A stretch of DNA of 8,590 nucleotides from Mageeibacillus sp. UBA1257 (GCA_002308775.1 DBVT01000053.1:18667-27256); one strand, 5' to 3'. Positions 1 through 6,619 are shown, counted from the first letter of the stretch. Numbers and translations: made by a program. The notes: generated by a model not told the origin, from the letters alone.

Positions 1-1
1 C

Positions 2-217
2 AAACCGGAAAAGACGGAGGCTCCCACGAATGAGCCTACAGAGGAACCCACCGCAGAGCCTACGGAAAGACCCACGGACGCTCCGACTGCCGGTCCTACG
101 GACGCTCCGAAGGATAATGAAAAGAAAGGCTGCGGATCTGTCGTTGGATCAACAGCTCTGACCGCATGCATGATCCTTCTCGGAACGGTCACGATGCTCA
201 GAAAGAAGAGAAAATGA
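2..217 (+). CDS. C-terminal end of a surface protein with PT-rich stalk and membrane anchor (partial)
   Basis: The reading frame is open from base 2 and ends at TGA 215-217; the N-terminus lies outside the window, so the catalytic or binding function is unknown. The visible 71 residues start with a Pro/Thr/Glu stalk in which PT recurs about every four residues (EAPTNEPTEEPTAEPTERPT...). After a short charged stretch comes GCGSVVGSTALTA, a hydrophobic segment (about CMILLGTVTML) and a final RKKRK. This is the layout of a C-terminal membrane anchor with a positive stop-transfer tail on the cytoplasmic side, and the stalk would hold an extracellular domain away from the membrane. There is no LPXTG, so it is not a classical sortase substrate. 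The stop overlaps the next gene's ATG (ATGA), which suggests translational coupling and one operon with the glycoside hydrolase. Reading frame is certain; the role is inferred. Confidence 0.8.
   Translation, partial: KPEKTEAPTNEPTEEPTAEPTERPTDAPTAGPTDAPKDNEKKGCGSVVGSTALTACMILLGTVTMLRKKRK
74..110 (+). repeat. Short direct repeat coding for TDAP units of the stalk
   Basis: The 13-mer acggacgctccga occurs at 74-86 and again at 98-110, 24 bases apart and in the same frame. Both copies encode T-D-A-P. It is the best preserved DNA-level copy within a degenerate PT repeat, the sort of tract that expands and contracts by slippage or recombination in surface proteins. Confidence 0.6.
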
Positions 218-2436
218 AAAAGACAAGGATAAAACAGATCACAGGTAATTTTTGGAGAAGTCTGCTCGTATTGTCACTGTCCGCTGTATGCGCGGGGCTT
301 ATCGCGTGCTCGGGAGGCGGAAGCGAAAGTAAGCCCGAAAAGGACGCGGACGGATATTTATACGTGAACAAAAGCAACTGGTATCCGAACCGTCTGGGAG
401 ATATGTCTGCTGACCAGGGAAAATTCGCAGTGCTCTCAAACGACAGCGGCAACCTCACCGTAACGGGAGAGGGGACGGTCACGAACAGGGACATCCTCGA
501 GGCAGATTCCTTCCGCTTCGAATCATCAGTAAAATATCTCGAGGGGATCGAAGACGGATTCGCCGAGATATTGATCCGCAAGGGAACGAGGGATTCATTT
601 TACGGGAAGAATTCATATGCGCTCAGAATATGGCCTTCGGGAAAAATAGAGGCTGTGAGATACAAAAACGACGTTCCCGAGAGCTTCGCGTCTGCGGAAA
701 CAGGTCTCGATCTTACACAGAGGCAGCTGTTTGATGTAAACATTGAAAAGAGCGACGTTCAGAACTGCGTGATCAGCGTATCGATAAACGGCGCGGAAGC
801 GATGAGATTCACGGATGAAAAATCATCATACGTCCTGGGAAAATACGGATTTTTCGGACTTCGCAACAGCTCAAACGGCGTGTCTTCGGAACTTTTCGGA
901 CTTCGCATACTCGGAACCGAAGAGCGCTACGACGCCGGAAAGAAAACTGCTTTCCTGCTTTATCCCGATTATCTCGAGGAAGACGGAAAGAGGCTCCTTC
1001 ACTGGGAATACAAGTCTGATTTTACAGAATACAAGGGTGTTCGCATCACTTCGGGCAGAAAGACAGTCGCGGAAGTGACATTCCCGTGCAACAGTTACGA
1101 GCTTGGCGACGGTGAAAAATACAGTCAATATTATCTGATCCCCGTCGGGATAGACGGCGACGGAGACAGGCAGCTCGTAAAAGCGAAGGACGACAGATCC
1201 AAACAATATGCGAAAAATGTCAAACGTATAGAGATCAGGGAATCAGAGGACGGCGCTTATTTCGTTTACGCAGGCACAGACGAAAAATGGATCATGAACG
1301 GCACGAACTACGTAGGTATCAGATACGGAGACCATTCCACATTCGAGCCCGCTTCAAAATATTTTCCGGGATATTACGATCCGCTCACGATAGACAGTAT
1401 GATGTGTCAGATGAAGGAGCACGGTTACAACTGCCTGCGCGTTTTCGTGCTCGGAGGAAGGAGAGAAGGCAATCCCGGACTTGCGGGAGACAGTTCAACG
1501 AATACTCCCGATCTTTGCGGACCTTATATGGACAATGTCGTGGATATGCTGCGGCGCGCTCACAAGTACGGAATATATATTCTTGTGAATTTTACGGAAA
1601 ATGAGATGATAAACAACAAGTACTGGTCGAAGCTCGCAAGGAATGCATCAGGACAGTCGATACTCTTCTCTGAGAGCGGTCTTGAGGCAAAAGCGGAATA
1701 TCTGAAGCTTTTCCTTGAATATATCAAAGAGCGCGATCCGAAGGCAATGGACAGCCTGATGGCTCTTTCGATGCAGAACGAATTTGTTTTCTGGCCGGGG
1801 CAGCAACCTTTTTCGAAAAAGAGCGGCGATTACAAGTTCCTCGACGGTAAAACGTACGATATGGCCGATTACACCGACCGCAGAGCGCTCGCGAACGCGG
1901 CAATAAATAATTACTATGCGACGATGAAAAAGGCTATCCGTGAGGTAGTTCCGGAGATGCTCGTTTGCGAAGGCACTTTTACGAACCGGGGTGTCCACCT
2001 TGATGTTAACGATCCTGACGTATGGGGACTTTCGAGAGATATAGGAGCGGAACGATATCCGATGACTATACCGGAAATGCTCTCGACCGATCTCGATTTC
2101 CTCGATGTGCACGTATACCGCTACGGCTCGGACGGAGATGCTCAGAAGATCTTCGAGGACAATATGTCGAGCATGAAATTTTACGACGACGAGACGAAGG
2201 AACTGCTTAAAAAGAAACCGCTCGTCATGGGCGAGTACGGAGCAAATAAATTTGACTCTGACGAGGCTTCTGTCGAAGCCGGTATGGCTTTCTTAAAAGG
2301 CCTTCAAAACGCCGCGATGGACGCCGGATTCTCCGGTTCGCTGCTCTGGACGCACGACTCATTTATGCAGACAGGCATTTGGGTCCTCATGGAGGAGAAC
2401 GGGGAGTGGCTCGATTATCTCACGTTGATAAAATGA
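214..2436 (+). CDS. Lipoprotein glycoside hydrolase, clan GH-A (GH5-like), with ConA-like and FnIII-like N-terminal modules
   Basis: A 740-aa secreted, lipid-anchored glycosidase. I chose ATG 214 rather than the in-frame ATG 166 because it begins a proper signal peptide (MKKTRIKQ...) preceded by a purine-rich gaaagaagag, and it overlaps the upstream stop. The lipobox is LIAC with the lipidated Cys32. Residues about 45-235 look like a LamG/concanavalin-type beta-sandwich (ends YGFFGLRN...), and about 240-345 like a fibronectin III-type module. From about W359 the clan GH-A barrel starts (WIMNGTNYVGIRYGD), with NCLRVF (Arg409) on beta 2. MQNEF carries the likely acid/base Glu523, DVHVY (His633, Tyr635) fits beta 6, VMGEYGA carries the likely nucleophile Glu674, and LLWTHDS (Trp712) fits beta 8. 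Clan membership follows from the NE and GE pair. The family (GH5-like mannanase or glucanase) and substrate are inferred. No terminator follows the stop. Confidence 0.82.
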   Translation: MKKTRIKQITGNFWRSLLVLSLSAVCAGLIACSGGGSESKPEKDADGYLYVNKSNWYPNRLGDMSADQGKFAVLSNDSGNLTVTGEGTVTNRDILEADSFRFESSVKYLEGIEDGFAEILIRKGTRDSFYGKNSYALRIWPSGKIEAVRYKNDVPESFASAETGLDLTQRQLFDVNIEKSDVQNCVISVSINGAEAMRFTDEKSSYVLGKYGFFGLRNSSNGVSSELFGLRILGTEERYDAGKKTAFLLYPDYLEEDGKRLLHWEYKSDFTEYKGVRITSGRKTVAEVTFPCNSYELGDGEKYSQYYLIPVGIDGDGDRQLVKAKDDRSKQYAKNVKRIEIRESEDGAYFVYAGTDEKWIMNGTNYVGIRYGDHSTFEPASKYFPGYYDPLTIDSMMCQMKEHGYNCLRVFVLGGRREGNPGLAGDSSTNTPDLCGPYMDNVVDMLRRAHKYGIYILVNFTENEMINNKYWSKLARNASGQSILFSESGLEAKAEYLKLFLEYIKERDPKAMDSLMALSMQNEFVFWPGQQPFSKKSGDYKFLDGKTYDMADYTDRRALANAAINNYYATMKKAIREVVPEMLVCEGTFTNRGVHLDVNDPDVWGLSRDIGAERYPMTIPEMLSTDLDFLDVHVYRYGSDGDAQKIFEDNMSSMKFYDDETKELLKKKPLVMGEYGANKFDSDEASVEAGMAFLKGLQNAAMDAGFSGSLLWTHDSFMQTGIWVLMEENGEWLDYLTLIK

Positions 2437-2454
2437 AATTAGTGCAAAAGGGTC

Positions 2455-2483
2455 TTGCCTCAGACGGCGATCCGATGTATAAT
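2455..2483 (+). promoter_or_regulatory. Sigma-A promoter of the 6S RNA
   Basis: TTGCCT (2455-2460) and a perfect TATAAT (2478-2483) are separated by exactly 17 bases. The expected start is an A near 2488-2490, just upstream of the 6S RNA outer stem. It begins only 18 bases after the glycoside hydrolase stop, so the RNA has its own strong promoter and need not depend on the upstream operon. Confidence 0.75.
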
Positions 2484-2489
2484 ATAAAC

Positions 2490-2727
2490 ATCAAATGCGC
2501 GGAATTTCTGGGATGTGCGTGGCAAATACCTATATTTTTGAACCTACATCACATTTTTGGGAATCTGATTTGACTAATTCAAAAATCGGGCCGCAAGTCT
2601 TGAGACTACAGCCGTGAGGCTGACAGCGGATGGTTGACGTTTTACATAAGATACCCACCTAGCATTTGCTAGGCGTCAAAAAATAGGGACGGCATTCCGG
2701 AAGATATTTTGTATCATAATACGCGTA
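2490..2727 (+). ncRNA. ssrS: 6S RNA (SsrS), Firmicutes type
   Basis: 6S RNA mimics an open promoter, binds the sigma-A RNA polymerase holoenzyme and lowers transcription when cells slow down. No sensible protein is encoded here, yet the stretch is highly structured and lies between its own promoter and terminator. Outer bases TGCGCG (2496-2501) and CGCGTA (2722-2727) can pair, as can the closing stem 2504-2513 with 2694-2705, with wobbles and mismatches. Blocks I recognise from clostridial 6S RNAs are ATACCTAT...TTTTTGAACCTACAT (2528-2552) on the 5' side of the central bubble, and CCCACCTAGCA...TGCTAGGCGTCAAAAAATAGGG on the 3' side. The latter contains the perfect 7-bp hairpin 2658-2664/2667-2673, a usual feature of the 3' bubble. 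The distal arm ends in CCGC/GCGG (2591-2594/2626-2629) enclosing two small hairpins. Exact ends are uncertain; the mature RNA may be about 200-220 nt. Recognition is from memory of the family, not a model search. Confidence 0.75.
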
Positions 2728-2729
2728 CG

Positions 2730-2762
2730 GATCGGACAAGCGATTGTCCGATCTCTTTTTTT
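2730..2762 (+). terminator. Rho-independent terminator of the 6S RNA
   Basis: A perfect 10-bp stem, GATCGGACAA (2730-2739) with TTGTCCGATC (2744-2753), has a GCGA tetraloop and is followed by TCTTTTTTT (2754-2762). It ends the 6S transcription unit. Its 3' arm also supplies the -35 hexamer of the next promoter. Confidence 0.92.
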
Positions 2763-2772
2763 GTAGTATAAT
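2744..2772 (+). promoter_or_regulatory. Sigma-A promoter of the capA-like operon, overlapping the terminator
   Basis: TTGTCC (2744-2749) and a perfect TATAAT (2767-2772) are 17 bases apart. The -35 box is the 3' arm of the 6S terminator stem. Transcription would start near 2779, leaving about 58 nt of leader before the ATG at 2837. That also argues against the earlier ATG 2789, which would lie about 10 nt from the start site and has no ribosome binding site. Confidence 0.72.
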
Positions 2773-2823
2773 TGTTTAAGTCGACAATATGCCTGTGAGA
2801 AGAGAGAACAGGCCGTTTACGAA

Positions 2824-2829
2824 AGAGGA
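2824..2829 (+). promoter_or_regulatory. Ribosome binding site that sets the capA-like start
   Basis: AGAGGA lies 7 bases before ATG 2837. The in-frame ATG at 2789 has no Shine-Dalgarno sequence, so 2837 is the likelier start. Confidence 0.7.
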
Positions 2830-2836
2830 ATCAAGG

Positions 2837-4294
2837 ATGCAGAAGAACGATCCACAAAAGGTCAAAAATATCGCGGCGATCATACTGATCGTCATTATGT
2901 GTATGGTCATTGCAGGGCTTATCGCGCTTATAGTAAAGACGGTGAAAAACGACGGTCCGAAAGCGACAGAAGTTCCTTCAAATACGTCCGTATCAAATAA
3001 TACGCCGAACAATACGGATTCACTCATACCCGTGGAAACGCCTTCTCCGACTCCGAGAGGGCAGGAGTTTTTTACAGATGCTCCGACAGATGAGCAAACG
3101 GCTGCTCCCACGCCTACAAACGCTCCGGCGACCGCTACGCCCACATTGGGTCCCACGGCAACTCCGAGAGGAGATATAAAAGTCACGGGAACCGTATCCG
3201 TTCTCGCGGCCGGAGACAACCTGTTCCACAACGGAATACTGCTTGAAGCTAAGGAAAAAGCGCAGGCTCTGGGTAACGGGACTGATTTCTCATTCGATTT
3301 CATTTATACGAATGTGAGATCGAGGATACAGGCGGCTGATATCTCCGTGATCAACCAGGAATCGCTCATTTTACCCAAGAGGTACCTTTCAAATAATATT
3401 TCGAGATATATAAGGAGCGACGGATCGTTCGTGGCGCCGGAAGAGCTCACGCAGACGCTTATCGGCATCGGATTCGACGTTATGGACAAAGCGAACAACC
3501 ACATGCTGGATATGGGTTCGGGCGGCATGAAATGGGGCGTCGATTATATGAACACTGTCACGGGCATCAAGGCCGTCGGAGCATATTACGACGAAGCGGG
3601 AAGCGAACAGGTATGCGTGATCGAAAAGAACGGAGTAAAAATCGCGTTCCTCGCTTACACGTACGGCACGAATGTCCCGCAGTGGAAGGCTTCGTGGGAG
3701 GCTCCCGAGTTCCCGTACTATATACCTCTGCCGGAAGATGAAAAGATGATCGCAGATCTTAAGAGAGCAGATGACGCGGCTGATTTTACCGTAGTTCTGA
3801 TACACTGGGGAACGGAGCAGCAGGAAAGACCGAATGACGACCAGAGAAGGATCGCAAAGGTCCTCGCTGAAAACGGAGCCGGAATAATCATAGGCCACCA
3901 TCCTCACTGCCTGCAGTCGATAGAATATGTGAGCGACGGAAAAGGCGGCAGGATCATTTGCGCTTACTCTCTCGGAACGCTCGTCTCGAATATGTCAGCC
4001 GAGAAGAATATGCTCGCCGGATTCTTCGAATTCAATGTAAATAAATGGAGCGACGGTTCAGCCACCGTGTCAGATGTCAGACTTACACCGACCGTATTTT
4101 ACTATGATACGGAATACAAAAACAGTAAGATATACTATCTGTCGGAAATGACGAATGAGCTTTGCTCGTCGCACGGAATAAAGAACTATCCCAAGGAATC
4201 CGAGAACAAAAACAAGATGACGAGGGCGACGATGATCGCCTACTTGCAGAAGACTATAGACAATGAATTTTTAGCTGCGGAATACAGGAAATAA
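2837..4294 (+). CDS. CapA family (PGA_cap) metallophosphatase-fold protein, membrane-anchored
   Basis: A 485-aa protein with an N-terminal membrane segment (about residues 11-34), a Pro/Thr/Ala linker (about 40-112, with TPSPTPRG and TATPRG) and an extracellular CapA domain (about 117-430). CapA domains (PF09587) have a calcineurin-like fold and are named from poly-gamma-glutamate capsule synthesis, though many members outside cap operons act on other envelope polymers. Family motifs occur in order: AAGDNLFH (Asp127), INQES (Glu176, the usual N-x-E position), KANNHMLDMG (His222), IHWGTE (His323, Glu327) and IGHHPH (His354, His355, His357). All expected metal-site and active-site positions are filled, so the domain should be active. 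No capB, capC or capD lies nearby, so a poly-glutamate role is not supported. It is first in an operon, 24 nt ahead of an SGNH hydrolase gene. The anchor plus linker places the enzyme on the outer face of the membrane. Confidence 0.9.
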   Translation: MQKNDPQKVKNIAAIILIVIMCMVIAGLIALIVKTVKNDGPKATEVPSNTSVSNNTPNNTDSLIPVETPSPTPRGQEFFTDAPTDEQTAAPTPTNAPATATPTLGPTATPRGDIKVTGTVSVLAAGDNLFHNGILLEAKEKAQALGNGTDFSFDFIYTNVRSRIQAADISVINQESLILPKRYLSNNISRYIRSDGSFVAPEELTQTLIGIGFDVMDKANNHMLDMGSGGMKWGVDYMNTVTGIKAVGAYYDEAGSEQVCVIEKNGVKIAFLAYTYGTNVPQWKASWEAPEFPYYIPLPEDEKMIADLKRADDAADFTVVLIHWGTEQQERPNDDQRRIAKVLAENGAGIIIGHHPHCLQSIEYVSDGKGGRIICAYSLGTLVSNMSAEKNMLAGFFEFNVNKWSDGSATVSDVRLTPTVFYYDTEYKNSKIYYLSEMTNELCSSHGIKNYPKESENKNKMTRATMIAYLQKTIDNEFLAAEYRK

Positions 4295-4303
4295 TAAAAT
4301 TTG

Positions 4304-4309
4304 AAAGGG
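4304..4309 (+). promoter_or_regulatory. Ribosome binding site that sets the SGNH hydrolase start
   Basis: AAAGGG lies 9 bases before ATG 4319. The in-frame TTG at 4301 lies upstream of this site and lacks its own, so ATG 4319 is preferred. Confidence 0.7.
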
Positions 4310-4318
4310 CTGTTTGAA

Positions 4319-5761
4319 ATGAAAAAGACATTGGTGAAGATCCTTGCCGCGTTTCTTGCGCTTACGATGCTGATACCGTTCGCGGGATGTCAAAACGATA
4401 CGCCAAAAAAGCCTAATTCGGGCATAGAGGAAACTGACGACAAAGACAAGACAAAAGAAACCGAAAAAGAAGTCGCGCCTGATGAGACGAAGGAGGGAAC
4501 GGTTGTGAAAGAACTGACTGTTGAATCGATTTATACTGCAAAGAGTCCGACGGAGCCCGGACAGTTCGATGCGAGATATGTATCGGACAAGCTCACAAAA
4601 GCAGGAAAAGCAAGCGTTGAAAGAGCAAAAAAGCACTTCTTCAATATGGTCGCGGAAGAGGCGCTGCTCACATACGAGATGATGATCCCGTCTCAGCTCT
4701 CTTACGGAAATTCGGCGAGAGTTGCGGAAGTTATGAGAAGATCGATCAACGGCGAAAAGGTCACTATAGGACTTCTCGGCGACTCGATACCCGCCGGAGC
4801 AGGAGCGTCTGAAACGTCGAAAACTCTCGGAGGTCAGATAATCGATTTCTGGAACGACAGCTTCCATCCGGAAGGAAAAGAGGGCAATGCGGAATTTGTC
4901 AATGCAAGCATAGGATCCAACTCGCTCCTCAACGTCTGCCACAGAATGGACGACGACCTTCTTTCACACAACCCCGATCTGGTCGTTATGACAGCATGGT
5001 CCACACATGACGCGGTATATGACAAAGCGGCTTTTGAAAGTATGATCGCCAGGATGCTTGACAAAGGTATCGCGGTCATCGTATGCATAGTCTGCGATTC
5101 GATGGGTAAAAACAACACCGTATTATTCAAAGAAATAGCGGAAGGATACAGCGTGCCTTTCGTATCATGGGCGGAAGCGTTCAAAAAGAACGAGCTGATG
5201 TGGTCGGAGTTCGGTTCAGACTCGATACATCCGAATGACAGGGGACACGCCTCCATCGCAGCATCTGTCTGTCTCTACCTCCTCTCAGTCGCTGAAAATC
5301 TTCCCGAGATCTCCAAAAAAGAAGCGGAGATGCCCGCTGAAGAGATCACAAAATACGGACGCCTTTTTACGACAGCGACAGTATATGACAGAAACGACGC
5401 AGACAAATACAGCGTAGAGAACAACGGCTTTTCGGACAAGGATTACGCAGCATCTGCTTTCAGAACATACAACGGCTGGCATTCCGCAAACAAGGGCGAT
5501 ACGATCGTGTTCACGGTCACAGGAATAAAGAGCATAATGATCCTGTTCGGTCACGACACAGACCTCGGAAGAGTCACATATTCGTTCCAGGATGTCGAAA
5601 CTGGTAAGAGGCTCGGCGGCGCGACGATCGACAACAATGCGTCATATTCTTATACTTGGAACACGGGTGTCGCGAGAGGCCTTGAAGGAAAGACCGTAAA
5701 AGTGACTGTCAAGGCAGTCGAAGGCACAGTTATCTGCGGTCTTATGGTAACACCGGAATAA
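4319..5761 (+). CDS. SGNH/GDSL hydrolase lipoprotein with C-terminal beta-sandwich domain
   Basis: A 480-aa lipoprotein with signal peptide and lipobox FAGC (Cys24), then a Lys/Glu/Asp/Thr-rich linker (about 25-64). The SGNH hydrolase domain spans about 145-325. Block I is LLGDSIPAG with the nucleophile Ser156, block II is NASIGSNS (Gly199), and block V is DSIHPNDRGH with Asp301 and His304. Block III, normally G-x-N-D or V-N-D, reads AWSTHD, so the oxyanion-hole Asn is replaced by His230, followed by Asp231. Residues about 345-480 form a beta-rich module (FTVTGIKSIMILFGHDTD...) like the jelly-roll domains found on clostridial SGNH esterases. Such enzymes often remove O-acetyl groups from plant polysaccharide, peptidoglycan or exopolysaccharide; the substrate here is unknown. 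It is co-transcribed with the CapA-like gene, which suggests a joint job on an extracellular polymer. Fold assignment is firm, activity less so because of block III. Confidence 0.88.
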   Translation: MKKTLVKILAAFLALTMLIPFAGCQNDTPKKPNSGIEETDDKDKTKETEKEVAPDETKEGTVVKELTVESIYTAKSPTEPGQFDARYVSDKLTKAGKASVERAKKHFFNMVAEEALLTYEMMIPSQLSYGNSARVAEVMRRSINGEKVTIGLLGDSIPAGAGASETSKTLGGQIIDFWNDSFHPEGKEGNAEFVNASIGSNSLLNVCHRMDDDLLSHNPDLVVMTAWSTHDAVYDKAAFESMIARMLDKGIAVIVCIVCDSMGKNNTVLFKEIAEGYSVPFVSWAEAFKKNELMWSEFGSDSIHPNDRGHASIAASVCLYLLSVAENLPEISKKEAEMPAEEITKYGRLFTTATVYDRNDADKYSVENNGFSDKDYAASAFRTYNGWHSANKGDTIVFTVTGIKSIMILFGHDTDLGRVTYSFQDVETGKRLGGATIDNNASYSYTWNTGVARGLEGKTVKVTVKAVEGTVICGLMVTPE

Positions 5762-5806
5762 TGAGACCGAATGTGATCTGACATAATAAAACTGATTGGT
5801 TGAATC

Positions 5807-5850
5807 AAAAATGCCTCTGTGGGGCCGCACAAGCTCCGCAGAGGCATTTT
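5807..5850. terminator. Bidirectional terminator between converging units (first hairpin)
   Basis: AAAATGCCTCTG (5807-5818) pairs perfectly with CAGAGGCATTTT (5839-5850), and the inner TGGGGC/GCTCCG extends the stem by about six pairs around a 7-base loop. The + strand ends in TTTT and the - strand in TTTTT. It closes the capA-like/SGNH operon and can also stop transcripts from the right. Confidence 0.88.
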
Positions 5851-5885
5851 GGCAACGCGGATTATTTCACAACAGTTCGAAATGA

Positions 5886-5928
5886 AAAGCCCCGCAGAGA
5901 GGCTCACAACGCCTCCTGCGGGGTCTTT
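5886..5928. terminator. Second terminator of the convergent pair, mainly for the - strand lipoprotein gene
   Basis: CCCCGCA (5890-5896) pairs with TGCGGGG (5917-5923), and GAGGC (5899-5903) with GCCTC (5911-5915) around loop TCACAAC. On the - strand the stem is followed by CTTTTCATTT; on the + strand by TCTTT. It lies about 20 bases beyond the stop of the - strand lipoprotein gene. Confidence 0.85.
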
Positions 5929-5946
5929 GATCTATCAAGATATTTT

Positions 5947-6603
5947 TTATCTTACCTTGTACAGTCCGTCTTCGTAAACGAGCTGACCGTATCTTTCCGT
6001 TTTAGTTGTTGTGATCTGCATTTTACTCTCGTCGACTGAAACGGAGGCTTTGCAGATGAAAAGCTTTCCGTCTTCTTCTTCGAAGCAGAAATCGGTATCG
6101 GGCTGTTCCCAGATATATTTCCTGCTGGTGGTCAGAACGAGCATTATATTGTTTTCCGTTTTTTCTTCGAAATCGAAAATTTTTACGGAGCCGTGTCTGG
6201 TCTTGTTTGAATCGTACGAGAGGGAGAAGATCATTTCTTTACTGCCGTCCCCGTCAAGGTCGAAGCAGTATGGATTCGTGACTCCGTTTCCGCCGGTCAC
6301 CGCGCCTATCGGAACGATCGTACCGCCGGGGAAGAGGACAAATGTGCATTTGCCCGGCACTCTGAAAAGCTTCGCTCCGGAAGCATTCGCAACGTCCTCC
6401 GTCGTGACGTCGTAAAAACTTCTGTTTGCTATTTCTTCATCAGAGATTATCTTCGAAAGATCGTAGTTTTTCGTCGCATCCGCGAACTCGTCAACTGTCG
6501 CCTTCGTGCCCGTAAAAATAACGCTTTCCTGCATATCATTTGAACACGATGCGAATATGACAAGCGAAAATGCCGCCAGCATCACTGCAAAAAACTTTTT
6601 CAT
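5947..6603 (-). CDS. Putative lipoprotein with DxDxDG calcium-binding-like motif, function unknown
   Basis: A 218-aa predicted lipoprotein. I chose ATG 6603 over ATG 6609 because GGAAGGGAG (6611-6619) stands 7 bases before it and only 1 before the other. The signal peptide is MKKFFAVMLAAFSLVIFASC with the lipidated Cys20. The rest is a soluble extracellular domain. FDLDGDGSKEMIFSL (Asp115, Asp117, Asp119) matches the DxDxDG loop of FG-GAP/VCBS or EF-hand-like repeats, which often reads D-x-D-G-D-G-x-x-E/D-(I/L). Only one such repeat is obvious, within beta-rich sequence (SVKIFDFEEKT...NIMLVLTTS). I do not recognise a named family. The gene follows the 76-aa small gene by 107 nt and has its own terminator; no convincing promoter is visible in the gap, so it may share the transcript starting near 6975. 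Confidence 0.83.
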   Translation of the reverse strand: MKKFFAVMLAAFSLVIFASCSNDMQESVIFTGTKATVDEFADATKNYDLSKIISDEEIANRSFYDVTTEDVANASGAKLFRVPGKCTFVLFPGGTIVPIGAVTGGNGVTNPYCFDLDGDGSKEMIFSLSYDSNKTRHGSVKIFDFEEKTENNIMLVLTTSRKYIWEQPDTDFCFEEEDGKLFICKASVSVDESKMQITTTKTERYGQLVYEDGLYKVR

Positions 6604-6610
6604 ATTCATT

Positions 6611-6619
6611 CTCCCTTCC
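6611..6619 (-). promoter_or_regulatory. Ribosome binding site of the - strand lipoprotein gene
   Basis: GGAAGGGAG on the - strand, 7 bases before ATG 6603. It decides between two nearby ATG codons (6609 and 6603). Confidence 0.7.

Noticed and set aside
166..213. In-frame ATG 166 as start of the glycoside hydrolase
   Set aside because: It lies inside the upstream gene, would put 16 charged residues before the signal peptide, and has no ribosome binding site; ATG 214 overlaps the upstream stop.
1648..2112. Antisense open frame within the glycoside hydrolase gene
   Set aside because: Arg- and Ile-rich shadow with no ribosome binding site; the + strand frame has clear catalytic motifs.
2379..2573. 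Possible small protein reaching into the 6S RNA region
   Set aside because: It is a frame shadow of the hydrolase end that runs by chance into non-coding sequence; no ribosome binding site or protein-like features.
2490..2727. tmRNA, RNase P RNA or a riboswitch instead of 6S RNA
   Set aside because: No tRNA-like end, no RNase P core motifs, and the terminator directly follows a closed stem with no downstream gene under evident switch control; the known blocks fit 6S best.
2789..2836. ATG 2789 as start of the CapA-like protein
   Set aside because: No Shine-Dalgarno and only about 10 nt from the expected transcription start; ATG 2837 has AGAGGA at 7 bases.
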